A DNA stretch of 64,000 nt from Rhizoctonia solani (GCF_016906535.1 NC_057380.1:1984001-2048000); one strand, 5' to 3'. Positions 1 to 13,617 are shown, counted from the stretch's first letter. The notes: generated by a model not told the origin, from the letters alone. A program made the numbers and translations.

Positions 1-3000
1 TATACCTCGAATAACCTCTGGGCTCACTAATCGAAGCCTACATCAATTATTGTAACCTGAAAGAGGTCAATACCACTCACTATACGAGTTCGTCCCGCAA
101 ACCGAATACGCTAGCTTCTTTCGGTTTTTCTCGCGCCAAGTGAACACACCCTCACCTCCCATCACACGATCAGCTTCAAACTTGTCCATTCGACGGTTCT
201 TATGAGTACGAGTCTCTCCATCTTCCAGATCAATACCATGTTTGTGAAGTAGATCCCTTCGCTGTTGCTCATAGTCTGAAGAACTTCAGTTTTGGGTTTA
301 GTAAGGATAGTCTCAACTTACAAGATGTATCATGCGCCCAGTGCAGATCAGTACTATCCGGGGGATAAATTTAATCATCATAAACCCTGATTGACATGTT
401 GATCAAGGCCACTCACGCCAGCCCAAAATCACTCAGTTTGATGTGCCCATTGGGGTCAAACAAGAAGTTCTATAACAAAAAATCAGGATGAAAGCAAAAT
501 ATGTCTGAGAAACGACTAACATCAGGCTTGATGTCTCTGTGAATAAACCCTTGCTTATGACATTGCTCGATCGCAAGAATCATCTATTTCTATGAGTACT
601 CATTCCGTCCATCTAAATAGGACCGACCAACCTCGGCAATGTAAAATTTGGCAAAGTCCTCTTCAAAAATATCTTTCTCGATCAACAAATTCAATAGATC
701 ACCTCCGCCCATAAACTCGAGTACCTATCGGGGCAGACAACTCAGAACCCAATTGGATCTCCAAAAAGCGGCAAACTCACAAGATACAAATGGTCCTGGT
801 CCTGGAAGCTATAAAATAGCCGAACGATCCAGTCCGCTCCAGTCGGACTAGATACGAGCGCTGCTCCCTTGAGTACATCTCGCTCCGCGCGCACATGTCC
901 TTCTTGGCCTTTGCGAAGCATATCGACTTTGCGCATCTGGGTCCCCCATTCTCAATTTAATTTCCTAGTCGTATATACCCAACCTACCTGCTTCATTGCG
1001 TAGAGTTCCCCGGTATCTTTCTCCTTCACGAGACTGACAACACCAAAAGCTCCATGCCCAATCGTCTTGAGCTTGACAAACGAACGTTGATCAACTCGTC
1101 GCCGTCGTTCGCGAAGGTAAGCGGTCTCATTGGCTCGCCATCTTGCACGGAGCTGAGTGCGCATATGTTGGGGAATATTGAGCTGATAAGATTGGTGACG
1201 GTCGGTTAATACAATAAAGCGTGGAAATAGTGGAAATCAGAATAAATAATAGGTCAAGGCACCAAACAACCTGTTCCATCTCGGCCTCCATGGCCAGACG
1301 CCTCTGCTCTCTGGAAGGCGGAAGTCGTAGCAACGGGAAATATACATTCTCAAAGTAAATTTTTGCCGAAACAGCCTTATCGAGCGTAGTAAGCGATGGT
1401 CGGAATAGTTTAGAGGGAGCTGGATATGAATGATTTGATTTAATAGATCCCCAATGAGGTAGAGAATATGTCAGGATAACGAAGCCAATGATAAGATGGT
1501 AATACTGACGATTGACATTTGGCCCTGTAGCCCACTTATCTCCCGTTCCTCCAATGATCGAGTTTGTAAAGCCACGAGGGACACCGATTCCGCCACTATT
1601 GGTACCGGGTGAATTAGCTATTTCTGCACAAACGATTAGATGTCAAAATTGGAGGGTACGAGGAAAGTGTCTTACCCGCGTCCTCTTTGATAGCAGTTGC
1701 CCCCCAGGCCCCCGGAGTAGGGGCAGGAAGGGGCGTACCCTCAGGGTGGATTCGAATTGTTCCAGGTGTCCCAGGAGATCCAGGAAGACCCGATTTTGGA
1801 GGCGAACCAGGTAAGCCGGGGATAGGAATAGGACCTCGAGGCATATCAGTCAATGTACTCGGGGCCAAGGATAATGAGGATAAAGGGTACGTACTAGCTC
1901 CACCATTCACGCCTCTCATTAGCTCATTCGCAAACATGGCCAATGGGTCTTCAGGAGCTCCGATTGCACCACCGGCAGGAATAGGTAACGGTCGTGATGT
2001 CGAACGTTTGAGAGGCATCGTCGCTGGTTGGAACTCACGCTTGGGCGTTACGGGAGTGATATCACGTTTTGGGGATATAGGATAGCCCAAGTCGGCGCGC
2101 TTGGGTGGTGTGGGTGGCGGAAAGTCTTTGGGTGGAGTTGCGGGGGCAAAATCTGGTTTAGGAGGTGTCGTCGGTAGCCAGGGTGTATGTTGTGGAGTAT
2201 ATGGTGTAGCTGGTTGCGTCGGGGAATACGGCACAGATTGCGCTGGAGAATATGGTACTGCAGAACTGTCGCCAGGTGGCCTCGGTCCCATCGGTCGGTC
2301 TGGAGATCTAGGCGGCACGGCAATTCGGCCAGGAGATCGGGGCTGGGGTGGATTCCCAGGGCTCCTCGGCCCGATCGGATGCCCAATTCCCACGCCTTCC
2401 CTGCGCACAAGTGGGCTCGCAACCATTTCGACCTGACCTAGGTCGGGACTAACAGTGGCTTGAGCCTGCTTTGGTGGATGTGGTACGATGGATCGACCCT
2501 TGATCGTGATCTCACTGCCTTCGCTCGTATGACCAGCTTTAGCGTCAGTTGATTCTTCTCCAGAGTGCTCGTGCTGAGTTTCGAGTGGCGGACTGAGCCC
2601 AAGTCGGGAGTTGGAATTCGCAAGGCGGGAATAGGTCTTCTCAGCTCCAGGTGTCGATGGCGCGACAGTTGATGTGGTTAATGTGGATGTGGACATGCCA
2701 TTGACCACACGAAGCACTAGAGCGCTAGCCGAGGATGTAGACTAGGATATGATAAACACAAAATACCGATCGCTATAGATAAGATACGTACAGGAGTAGC
2801 ATCCATTGCGTGCATTACCTCCGCCACAGCTCGTTCTTGCTGCTTAGAGCGAATTTGAGTCTTGATCGGTTGAGCCCAATTTGGATCTACCAATTGGCCC
2901 ATTAACACAATCTAGGATAAACATAGCCCAAATACCTACTTCCTAATTTTCCTATTCCATCTGGTCCCCACCGACTCAGCAATGCTTCGGCCTGATCTGC

Positions 3001-3496
3001 GTCAGAGGCATGGACCAGATGACTCAAAATTCCCTATCAGACTAGATTGTAGTCATTTAATTCCAAGCGACTCACACAAACCCCATCGGCCGAGATACCA
3101 TATCCTTGCTTATCCTACGCTTGCCTTTGGGAGGCTAGGGTAGGTGGCGATACAGCAACTCCGGTTGAAGGGATAAATGCCTCCAGGTGGAGGAGCGGGT
3201 GGGGGTCCTCCCATTCCTATGTCCTCGTACCTCTGCCCCGGCACTAGCTCGTCATGCGGCCACATATCATTCACCTTTCCTCTTCTCGTCCCAACCCCCA
3301 CACCGGCAGTACCAGGGACCAATGAAAGCAAGTCATAGAACCCACGATGAACGAGCGTCGAGTTTCGGTGAGAATTCACAGTTATTGGGCTGGCCATCGC
3401 CGGTGCAACGTTGGACGCCGGATAGGGCAGACGAGACGACTGCGAGTACGGAAGCCGAGACGACGAGGGCATGGTGATAGCAGGAGCCGACTGCAT
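1..3496 (-). CDS. NDR/LATS-family AGC serine/threonine kinase, 3' end outside window
   Basis: Multi-exon minus-strand gene that leaves the window at its C-terminal side. Seen in translation, from high to low coordinates: a Ser/Pro-rich start (from MQSAPAIT at 3496), a long proline-rich linker with PPTPPK-like repeats (about 2700-1690), the NDR N-terminal helix region (KAVSAKIYFENVYF and LPPSREQRRLAMEAEMEQ, about 1390-1270), and the glycine loop KTIGHGAFGVVSLV (about 1070-1020). These are followed by the catalytic loop HRDIKPD (about 545-520), LSDFG (about 435-420), the NDR-type insert FEADRVMGGEGVFTWREK (about 190-130) and the activation segment YSVCGTNSY (about 110-80). Members of this family bind Mob co-activators and control polarity, septation or growth. 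HRD and DFG are present, so it looks catalytically competent. Exon joins are inferred. It could be a Cbk1/Orb6, Dbf2/Sid2 or LATS type; the sequence seen does not settle which. Confidence 0.85.
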
Positions 3497-5250
3497 TTTA
3501 TTTGGATTTCATCTATTATGGGTCGTCCGCTTAGTGCAAGCCCGGTCGTCGCCATCTAGAGTAATTACCGAATAGGGGCTAGATGAACGCATCGGTTGCC
3601 TGATGGAGGCATTCCGAAACACGCCCACGAGATGTCGGCGCTTCTCTATCTCAGGTCACGTGCCATTCTGGTCCCTAATGGAGGTCGACACATATGCTCA
3701 TAGAATGTGTTCAGCTATCCAACAGTGGCAAAACGAACACTTGGTAAAAGCACAGCGCGAAAAATGAACCATAAATTGTACCAATTTAGGTCATACCAAA
3801 GAGCTTCACTCTCGTCATGAGTAAAGAGTAGAGGCCGTCTAGATATCAAAATACGAAAAATCGCAGGTCATTATATAACTTTCATTTCAAGCTTAGGTGA
3901 CTCATCGAAAAGGGCTATCGGAGCTGGACTGGGCTCACATGATAAACGGAATGGTTGCCCATAGAGACGTGCTCAAGTACTATATCACTTGATAAACTCG
4001 AGAGGACAATTAGAGCTACACTTGTCTTGGGATATCACGTTAAGCTCCATCTCGAAATCTTTAATGTCAATACTAAGTGTGACTTCACTTTCTATATAAA
4101 TCCATCCGGTGGATATCGATACGCACCTCTAAATCCATAAATCTGTTGGATTATCTGTTATCCTCCTCCATGATCATCGATTGCTCTTTTGACCAGGTTG
4201 TGCTTATTATCTTGTCATGCCAAGCAGTCAACAAAAAATGCACAGAGCTAGCTGCATGACAGGATAGATGGGTGATACTTCTGGGTGCCAATCAAGCTAG
4301 CCCCCAATTATATTCACAAGGAATGATTAACTATTTCTCCGATCGTGTGACCATATCAGGTAAACAAGCGGAGATCTATTCGTGCTCAAGTCATAGTTTT
4401 ACAATCAAGTCCAAATTCACGTATTCATTCAGTGGGGTTATCTAGTCGATAGACCTTCAGTTGTTTGTGTTCACATCGTTCCTTCAACCTTTGGCTTCGA
4501 CATCAAGGACGCAGTGCAATATCCCAGCTAACTGGAACCTAATGGTTAATATTTAGCCACGGTGCTTCGGGAAACAACAGTCATCCGCGATGGAAGAAGC
4601 AGAAGGCGCGTGTAGGGCACATTTCCTTGTTCTTCCTTGGTAAAGAGCTTGGCCGAGCCCGACTCTAACCATGTCCGCAAGGGGAACTGATACTTAAAGC
4701 GATGCCTTGGCCGACAACCTCTCTGGCACGATCATGCCGGATACCTTAATATAACTCAATTTGTGTCTTAACTCTTGTAGACGTCACGACCTTACCACAA
4801 AAATGCCGAAGAATGACTACTCAATGGCAAATGGCTTGCCCCGGACGCAGAGGCGCCGACCAATGGACATCGTTCGCGTTCTATTCAACTTCAGTAGCTT
4901 CTAGATAGTTCCGAAGAAGAATTGAGGGATTGACCACCGCAGAAACCTCTGACAAACATACCAAGCACTACATGCTATCATCGGCGCGCATGTATCCGAT
5001 AATCTATGCCCACTTACATTCAATCTTTCCCGGGTTGAGGTTTAGGCCTGTGCGCATTATTATAGCAGCAAAATAGACAGCGCATATATACACCTACCGA
5101 GCACGCTGAGCTCCCAATAGATTTGATCACCATCCACAACAAGCTGACCGTGGGAGACTGGAATAGATCTTAACTCTGAAACGGGGAAAGTGTCGAGCTT
5201 CTCTGAAGCCTACAGAATGAATCGCAAATTGTTTCATCTGTCTCGCTGAT
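3497..5250. other. intergenic region, no gene recognised
   Basis: About 1.75 kb upstream of the kinase gene and downstream of the F-box-like gene. Only short unconvincing open frames occur. The first few hundred bases presumably hold the kinase promoter; no clear TATA box or repeat was recognised. Confidence 0.5.
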
Positions 5251-5258
5251 TGGGAGCA

Positions 5259-6480
5259 TCAAGGACGATAGCTACCCGCCATTGGTGCTTGGGAAGCAGT
5301 CAGTTTTTCGTGATCTTCCTTATACTTGTGATTCAAACTTGCCCTTTTTCTAGAACCTGAATCCCACGCTGAAACGAATGCATGTGGCGAACTATGGTCA
5401 TCCCTGTGGAATGTTGTATAATCGCAATGAAATGAAATTTGGAACTCGTGATGTTTTGCACATTTGTGCGAGGCGTGATACTTTCTACACAACGGCTCAA
5501 GGTAAAGTCACAATACAACGCATGCGAGTGGAACATTCACTCATGGGGCACGATGCCCAAACCGACCTGCGGCTAGTGCGGCCCGATGGGTCACTGTATT
5601 TCCATAACCTATACCCCACTAATGTCACGTAGAAAAACAGACATCTCTCTAGCGTACTATTGTCTAGGTCAATTTCAGGTTGATTCAAGATTCTTATGAG
5701 ACCCACCAACACCCTTTCTACCAAGTTATCCCCTATCTGTCCTATCTCAGACCGTATTTCCTTTCGTGAAAGTTGGCGTTGATGCAGCTCCTTATACCAG
5801 GCCTCCATCGCCTCCTTATCACGTCTTAGGCACGTCTTTGTACAGCAGCCGCCTCCCTTTAGCCTAGAGACTACTGTGTTCAGAAGGCCCCCGCGGCCTG
5901 ACACAGACATACTTACTAGGCGACTGCGGAATTAGTACTCCGACTACTTCATCTTTGATGTCTTCGGCAGCGACAATGCTATTCGGAGAGTAGACTCGAG
6001 TAATCTACCTTCTATCAGCTGACTCACTTTTTTTCGATGCAATCTTGGCATAGCCGGGTATTTAGGTACGGATCCATCGGCTCCGAGGTACTGGTACCGC
6101 ACACCTATACGAATAACTCTTAATGCTGTTTTCTTCTTATGAAGCCCAAGACACTTACAGTGCAGTGGTGAGAATATATCAGTGCCGCATACTGCGGCTC
6201 AGACAGGTCTTTTGGGCACGATGGCAACCCTGGTACATTCTCGATAGATGCACGCCATACGTTTAGGGTAGCGGCAGTGGGGTTCATCAGAATTCGACGG
6301 AAGAACTTGCTCGAGCGCGAAAGCGCCAGTGTATCTGGCAATGCGAGGTACCCTAATACCTGTGAATCGTAGAACGCGGAAAATGCTGTGAGTTTATGAC
6401 ACTCATCGGCACGAGACCTACCTCAATAAGGATTTCGATAGGTAATCCAATCACTCCTCTTAACGCCCCTTCTAATTCGT
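5259..6480 (-). CDS. F-box-like protein, start uncertain
   Basis: An F-box is visible when a short intron (about 6430-6377, GTAGGT...CACAG) is removed. LPIEILIE then joins VLGYLALPDTLALSRSSK, followed by FFRRILMNPTAATLNVWRAS and GLPSCPKDLSEPQYAAL with a trailing His-His-Cys. This matches the usual layout in Agaricomycete F-box proteins: F-box, then a Trp-Arg-Ala linker, then a Cys-containing segment. F-box proteins recruit substrates to SCF ubiquitin ligases through Skp1. Downstream exons (about 6115-6010 and 5910-5497) give a basic, charged C-terminal part (KEAMEAWYKELHQRQLSRKE) of unknown fold. The start exon was not resolved: no ATG joins cleanly to the upstream segment SLNELEGALRGVIG, so the gene may be degraded or start farther upstream. 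Confidence 0.55.
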
Positions 6481-8324
6481 TCAGCGAGTCTAATTATAAA
6501 TTAGCTATAGCTAGCCCCACTACTGTTAATGTCCCACCTGTAACTATAAGCTCCGAGCCATCGTCTTTGCTTGATTTTCCAGGTTCTTCTGTAGGGTTGG
6601 CTAGCTTAAATCTGGTGAGTCAAACTGATCGTGAGCTACCCACCATTCTGAGCGTAGGTCAGTAGCTCTTTCATATCTTTATGAAACCCCACTCTATCGG
6701 TGCTGTCGACGCCGCTAGATTCTCCTATCCAAATAGCCCTCAGTTAGTTCAACTCCTAATAGGTCGTTTCGACTGGCATGTATTTCTAATATCTACTCGA
6801 CGAACTCACAACTATCTTGCCAGCTGTCAACAGCCTTCGTGGTAGAAACGTGCTTGAGTGACACTGGTGCCAAAGTCACGTGTCGGCGATTACGTACTAG
6901 ACCTCACAGCACCACGAAGTGATTTGCTGCTCAATCCCCTTCGACAAAAGTCTGAATAAGTATTGTCATGCATATAAATTATATATCCTTCATCTCCAGT
7001 CGGTATACATTGGGCCTTTAGCTTTATCGTGGCCTCCATGAGTTTGAGGCGATTAAATAAATTAGCATTTGGCAATTGCAATTCATTCACGGTCGCAAAC
7101 TTCTCATTGATGTATGTGAGTCGAGTTATTGAAAAGGGGTCGTTCTTAATGTGTATGATTGTATGAAATGAATAAAACATTCAAGCGAAGAGAGATGGCG
7201 TTGGAGTCGCCCTAAGCGCCCCCTATATATACACAAGTAAGAAAACGAGTCATACATTGAATCAGAACATCCACATGGTATTAATATACGCGATTGGTCG
7301 CATATAGTTGACTCGCGCGCTCGTATTGACTCTTATATGCTCGCACATTCGATATGACTTGTATCTAAGTATTTCAATGCGAGTGGCATCCGGCCCTTAT
7401 CCATTTAGTAAACCGACTAACGTCTATTCTTTGTCTACACTTGTTCGCCATAGGCTTATATTATTATATCGAGTCGTGATTTAAAACGATAAGAAGCGCA
7501 AGCAGGTATGAAACGCTGGCCCACAGACGCTTGAATACTGGAAAAGCAGAGTATATTATCTAGGTAAAGGAGGCATTCCTAGCGCATGCTACCCTGGCTC
7601 AGTATACTGAAATACATCAATAAAGCAACCAGGTAACTAGTATGAATGAATTTCACACCCAATGCGATTGAACAAGAAGCATATAATGTATTTTGGCCAA
7701 AAACCAGACCAAGTGCACGTGTGACTCTACACTACCTGCGAAAATGGGCGTATAATTGGTGTCTGCAGGAAGCTTATAAACGTAAAAAAAAGAGACTCTC
7801 GGTGATGACCAAGTCGAGTCACTGACCTTTATTTAGTGAATGTCATCGTTGTATATGAACTAAACAGCCGTTTATTATAACATTGATGCGGAGTCGGTCT
7901 TAGAAAAGGCCCTTAAAAGGTGAAACCTGCGATCTAAGCCGCTGGCCCCGAAAACATGACGCATATATTTTGCTTTGGTGTTTGAAACAGGTGGTGTGAT
8001 ACCAATTAAAATAGTTCTATAAAGAATCCAAGCGAGAAGTCGCCAGCTCAACAAGCTAGCACAAGGACCGTGGGCATGGAGATACGAACCCTTGGGATTT
8101 GGCCATTAATATTCCTTTATCCGGAAGATTAAAACTTTCGGCTCATACTCAGCTTTATATCAATATCCCAGTTGTACTACTTCAATACCGAGCTCAAGGT
8201 ATTTGTCACTTAAATGGGTGAGCAGTTGCATTTCAAATTTGTTTGATAAAAATCGTATACACATGGGCTGACCACAGTACCAACGGTAACCCCGCGTCCA
8301 TATGGAACACTAAACGAAGTCCAA
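6481..8324. other. intergenic region, no gene recognised
   Basis: About 1.8 kb, largely AT-rich. A 96-codon minus-strand frame at 6890-7180 has no recognisable motif or flanking splice structure and is not called. Nothing else supportable was seen. Confidence 0.45.
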
Positions 8325-10483
8325 TCACCTGGCTATAGTTTCAAGCAGGCGAGATGCCTCGGCCGTTGGCGTTGCGTTACCAGAAGAGCCACGTCCGCGG
8401 TAACCTGAAGGAGACCAGCGATTTAGTATAAAGAATTATTCAAGAGGACAGTATACGTACCACTTCCACCACGACCTTCTCCCCTTCCACGATAACTCCA
8501 CCGCGACCGCGACCACCTTCGCCTTCTCCGCTACTATATCCTCCTCGACGCGTCCACGATAACCTCCTTCACCCTCTCCACGGTACCCACCACGCACCTC
8601 TCCTTCTCCACGATAGCCGCCACGTCCTTCCCCATCTCCGCGATAGCCACCACGTCCTTCTCCATCTCCACGATATCCACCACGCCTCACCATCCCCACG
8701 GAACCCACTTCCCGCCCACGACCACCTTCGCCACGGAAAGCGCCGCGTCCACGGTATCCACCCTCTCCTCCACGCCCTCCACGTCCACGATTAAAGGACC
8801 CACGCTGTGCGTGTCCACGACGAGCGGGGATGGCGGTGAATCCGTCGTCGTCGATCGTGACACTCTTCCCTGCAGGAGCGGACGTAGGACTGGCAGTAGT
8901 AGGCGCTGCTTGGGCAACAGGGGTTGCTGTTCCCGAGCCACCAAATGTAGCTATATAAAATAGTATTAATTACTGGGAGTATGTTTCGCCTGAAGATGCT
9001 TTACCTTGAAGTCCACAAGGTCTGGCAATTCATCGCCCTCATCCCCAGTTGCAGCCCAGTCAAGTGGTGCTCCACCAGCGACATCGGCGCCGGCGGCAGC
9101 GCCCCATGTATCGACAACGTCCTCCTTGACTTTTCTTGAACGGCTTCAGCCTCTTCGGCCACTTCCTCGCTGTGTACGGGTTCGCCTGGGAGGAACAGAT
9201 ACCCATTCCTGCGATTCGCTCATAGCAGCTGGAGCCTCAAGTTCAGACTCTTGCATAAAGTGGAATCCGCCACCTGTTGACTGAGGAACGAAGCCGAGAA
9301 CAACTGGCTCAGATGATTCAGGCTCATCCTGGGGCTCCTCAGGTGCTGGTGGCTCGGGTTGGACCTCATGCGTGTTGTGCGGGTCGAGGGGAATGGATGG
9401 GTCGGGGATAGGAGTGGGTGGTCGAGGAGCAACAAATTGGGTTATCTCAATGAGACGAGAATCTAAACATAATGTAAGTAGAGTATACAACCGTAAAGCC
9501 GGAACCACACATTCAACATCCTCCCAGCTTCCAGCGCCTGATAAGAATCCTTTTACGATTTCTTCCACGTGACCAACAGGAGGATGAGCGAGAATTACCT
9601 CGCCTGCACTGAGAATCGCGTTTCGTTCGGGATCGGATATTGAGAGATCGGTAGGAGTGGAGTGCGTGAGGAGGTTACGGAGGGCAAGGAAAGCAGTGAC
9701 GTAATTCGTGGGAGAAGCGAAGCCTGCACAAATTGATTCCATACTCATGTCCAAATCAAGCACTCGCGCAAACGTACCTCGGCTTGCTGAGAGGCCTCAG
9801 CAACTCGTTGGTCTGCGAGTTTTTGCTGCTCGATCCGCTCTGATTCCGAGTACGATGAGCGCTAATCTCAAGTCCCTGAAATTAAATCGGTTACTTCTCT
9901 TCAACCACATGTATCCAGGTGACCGTATGCGCACCTCCGCCGTTTTCTTGATGCTTTCACCATTCCTTCAAGCCTGCCTCAATCAACGGGAGCCCAGCAA
10001 TTGCAGCTTTCTGATCCTCGTTCAGCTCTTTCTGCTCCTTGTATTCTTTCACTCGTTGCTATATAGTATCATTGTAAATAGGCATTGCTAAAGCGCCAAG
10101 CGCATCGAGTGCTTACCGCTTTCTTGCCAATGCCTGATGCGCTTCGAGATCGCGTCTACAACCAAGCTTTTTTCGGAATCGAACTCGTGGGTCGGCTCAT
10201 CTGCCTCGGTATGATCGCCAGTATCACCACCACCACTCGACGGAGGCGGAGGGTTTGCCAACAACGATGGATCGACTTTGCCCGCCTTCACCTCTTCCGC
10301 ATCCGGCGCATGGTCCGAGAGTGCAGCTTCATGTGCCGCAATGACCAAGCTCTTTGCTCCAGACTTGGTCTTTTTTCTCGATTTCTTTGATATACTTGAT
10401 GGAGGCGGGGCTCCGGGTACGTAACGCGGTTGTGGAACAGTTGTCGAAGGGGGAGCTGCAGGTGCTTGCTCTGTAGACGCCAT
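8325..10483 (-). CDS. Caprin-like RGG-repeat RNA-binding protein
   Basis: Starts MASTEQAPAAPPSTTV at 10483 and has several short introns. Order of parts: a Pro/Ala-rich basic N-terminus (KKSRKKTKSGAK), a helical segment (VVDAISKRIRHWQESG, then QRVKEYKEQKELNEDQKAAI), a coiled coil (ERIEQQKLADQRVAEASQQ, about 9850-9785), a helical domain (FASPTNYVTAFLALRNLLTH, about 9725-9480), an acidic Pro/Glu linker ending GGGFHFMQESELE, and a C-terminal tail of RGG/GGYRG repeats (about 8790-8400). The layout (conserved helical N-terminus containing ELNEDQ, then an RGG tail) resembles the Caprin family of cytoplasmic ribonucleoprotein proteins; this assignment is inference. The last exon follows an intron at about 8460-8404 and stops at 8325. 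An apparent one-base shift near 9960 separates LIEAGLKE from ESIKKTAE. Confidence 0.6.
8400..8800 (-). repeat. RGG/GGYRG coding minisatellite
   Basis: Degenerate tandem coding repeats of about 24-30 nt giving RGGYRGDGEG and RGGYRGEGE-like units near the C-terminus of the Caprin-like protein. Gly-Arg repeats of this kind bind RNA and promote condensate formation in known RGG proteins. Confidence 0.7.
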
Positions 10484-12860
10484 TTCAATTCGTTTCTGAA
10501 AATCCGTATATGCTACTTATGAGAATCGAGTCTTCAACGCGTGCGTGTTTTTCTCACTCACCTTGTTTTGTGTACTTCGCGGTTTGATGATCGTCTCCGG
10601 AGGCAAAACGAAATTTGTCCTGTGTCGTACCACAAGCGCCGCATGACACGTGACATGGTTGGAGCAGAGGAAGATCGCACCATGGAGCGTATAGTTGGTT
10701 TCGGTAGCCTGATTGTCCGCAGGAGTAGTCGTATGACCCGCCCTTACATTACTGCTGGGTAATCGATCAATATTGGGCCCACGCGAGCAGCCGGTTTGGA
10801 AAGCATCCAGCACTAATGAAGAGCGGGGTGGACTAGTACGAAAAGGCCAATACGTAGAGGTGGATCAACAAGTGGAGAAAAGCTTAACTGGAAAGATGTA
10901 CGGTGAAAATCACTTGACTGAGTAATTTCCTTATTAAATATTAAAGCGTTACAGCGCAAACCGCATGTGAACCGTCGTTCCCAAATGACGAGCTATTCAC
11001 AGAGCTCTAGAGGAGCTCGAGACTATTGAATGTGTACAACAGTTCCCGAATAGACCCTACGTGTGAATATTTATCGAGCATAAGAGAACGCTCTAGTTGT
11101 TTATATTTGTGTAATCGATTCAGTCCGTATACATGCGCAACATGTGCCCAGTGGTACCGGTTAAACGTGGAACGGCTCGGCGATTTCTATGGGATGTATA
11201 AGGAGTGTTATTTGAACTCATATCTTCTCCATTTTTCACCATTTCCACTACGTATACCACCCTCACTCTCATTCATACCCAGAAATTACTTGGAACTAGG
11301 CTAATATAGAATTCTATTGTAAATACTGCGTTTTTGTATCAAGCACGACGCTCAAAGGAAGTCACTTTAGGCCTAAGGGACAAGCTCTAGTTGTTATAGG
11401 TTTAAAATTCTCAGATACTATGGTATAAAAAATCCCAAGCTTTGGTATATCTGTAAAAATATACCATTTCAGCATCCAGATTACCCGAATACCACTGCTT
11501 CGGCACGCCTTCCTCAATGAGTCCTATTCAATTTCAAAGAGGTTGTACCCATCACATAGACCGAAAGTCGGTTTGCGTTGACCTTTCTGTTGAGCTCAAC
11601 GGCCCCCAGCCGCTCGTGCTCGTCTGTAAGGTAGTTACCCGGCATATCTCTGTCGCTTTATTGATTCCCTTCTTACACTCTGTACCTCTCGATGTTTACT
11701 ACTGCGCGCTCTGCCGTCTTAACGACAGCTCTGCTTTCTCTGACACGAATGAGTATTTAAACCGCATGCACGAGCCGTATATAGATACATCATCTCATAT
11801 CAATTTACATACCGTTATTAAAGCTTCTTAGTTTAGTTACACGCATATATCTATCCTATCCGCCTCTTAATCACACGCTTACACGCGTCAAAGCTTGCAT
11901 ACTTACCTTGAGGCCGTGTTCACCATCCTCAACATTTTCAGTCCAACTTTCACTTAAAGCACTATCCTCGTTTTGAGTATGTTAGTCTGCGCAGTAAGTA
12001 AATCATGATATGACTCGCCGTATTAATGTTCTACACTATATCTCCTTGCTCCTTTCCTGTATCAACTATGTATATATGGTTGATTCTTAAGGTTATCAAA
12101 GTCCGCATAGTAAATCTACTTATGGCCGACTGTGACAGGTGAAAGGTCCGGGCGGTGCGTGGTGCAGGAATTGACGAATTCCAGAAATTGGGAGAACGGG
12201 GGTAATTGCGAAAGGAGAAGGTCCGAGGCGGAGTCGAGACGAGGAGAGGCGAACGGAAAAACGAGCAGAGACGAGCCGAGAGAGGAGAGCGAAGTAAGCG
12301 TGGGTAGGACAACTTTAGCGGACGGGAAGGCGTCGGACTAACCGTTCCGTCCAATAACGCGTGCTTACTGAGACGGTCAGAATGGCAAATGAGGCGCGTA
12401 TCATTAGTAACGTGGCACAAAGCCGGTAACTGTATGGTATTTAAAAACGAGAGAAACAAACGGAAAGCTCAGTCGTGCGTAGATAATGGCCGCGACGACT
12501 GAGTTTCGGCTACAAACGAAAGTGTTCTTATACTAAGGAAAGGAAAGGCAAGGCACGAACATAGGGAAAATCCAATTAAAGTAAAATATATACGCGATAA
12601 GCGCCGGCTCCGACTGCCAGGTGCCCGTCATCTGTGACACAACCGGCCTCTGGCCGGTCGTTACACGGGCCAAGGGGTTCGAAGCGGCTCTCACAGTAAA
12701 CATTGACGATTTATAAGCGCCAGTATTCGTACGCGTATGCGTATGGCCATCAATACCATTGAGACCAGTATTGTGCTTGCACAGTACCTACAGTTTTTGA
12801 GTAATATACTTATTTTATAATTATATATCCCCGTTCTCAAAGGACTATAAGAAGAAAATT
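10484..12860. other. intergenic region with a purine-rich tract
   Basis: No gene recognised. The first ~300 bases are the presumed promoter of the Caprin-like gene. A plus-strand tract at about 12185-12300 is strongly purine-rich (mostly G and A). Open frames at 11026-11304, 11517-11831 and 12031-12459 lack recognisable motifs and are not called. Confidence 0.45.
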
Positions 12861-13398
12861 TTAATAATACTCAACGGAAGACAAAGATCTTCTATAAGTC
12901 CGAGGGTTGTATCCAGTCTTTGACTGAGCAACGCTCCAATCACCCTTCCCTTGGTTAAATTTCTTTGGTCTTATTCTATCACTGTATGCTACTACCTATT
13001 GATTACACTGAATCACTACGACAGTTGTTGAAATCCACCGCACAAGCACTCACCGTTCCTGCGGTAGCCTGATCTGGATTGCCTATGGTGACAATCGCGT
13101 ACTTTCCACCCGTACGAAGGCTATAACGAATTGATGAACCAATTAACATATAATCAAAATTGCTATAGAATATTTGGCCAGCGAACGGGTGTAAGTCACC
13201 TGAAGTCAAAATGTAAGAAGTAAACTCCCAGTTTACAGACTAGCAACTTAACCTACCACCCGGATCGTTATCGGTTTTGAATGTGCACGTTCCTCTAGAA
13301 CCAAAATTCATCACGACGTTGATTAGATTATCGTCATCATCATAAGTGATGGTAGCAGGGGCGCAAAAGTAGTTGTCAGTGGTAAAGATCGAAGACAT
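12861..13398 (-). CDS. uncharacterised ~140-aa protein, family copy 1
   Basis: Three exons: 13398-13257, 13199-13054 and 12995-12861. The first two are 142 and 146 nt, exactly the lengths and phases found in the two copies at 21.1-22.9 kb, which strongly supports the model. The protein begins MSSIF and has the family core CAPATITYDDDDNLINVVMN, then DLHPFAGQIFY, SLRTGGKYAIVTIG and a basic C-terminal region (KGDWSVAQSKTGYNPRTYR). No signal peptide or membrane segment is visible, so it is probably intracellular. I do not recognise the family and assign no function. It differs clearly from the other two copies, so it is an older paralogue. Its upstream side faces the CACTA element, whose left end is 568 bp from the start codon. 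Confidence 0.85.
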
Positions 13399-13617
13399 TT
13401 GAAACGCAAAAAGAGAGAGAAGATGGTCGTGGCGATAGCATACTAAATATTCTAGGTGTAGCGCTAAATACTTAGGTGAACATTTCAAATGCACCGTACT
13501 TACCTTTCCAAAAGAATTTCTTCAGGAACGATACAGAGGAAGAATTTTTAAGCCTTTCAAAGCATCTTGACCTGACCGATGAGTGCCTAGAACATATGAC
13601 ACTTGTCGTCTATCTGG

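Noticed and set aside
1687..2436. Plus-strand collagen-like Gly-rich open frames
   Set aside because: They are the antisense of the proline-rich linker of the NDR kinase; Pro codons read backwards as Gly. The minus-strand reading joins the kinase exons.
6890..7180. 96-codon minus-strand frame
   Set aside because: No recognisable domain, no neighbouring exon and AT-rich context; coding status unsupported.
12031..12459. 142-codon minus-strand frame
   Set aside because: Overlaps a purine-rich tract, has Ser/Pro/Arg composition expected from the base bias, and shows no motif or splice context.
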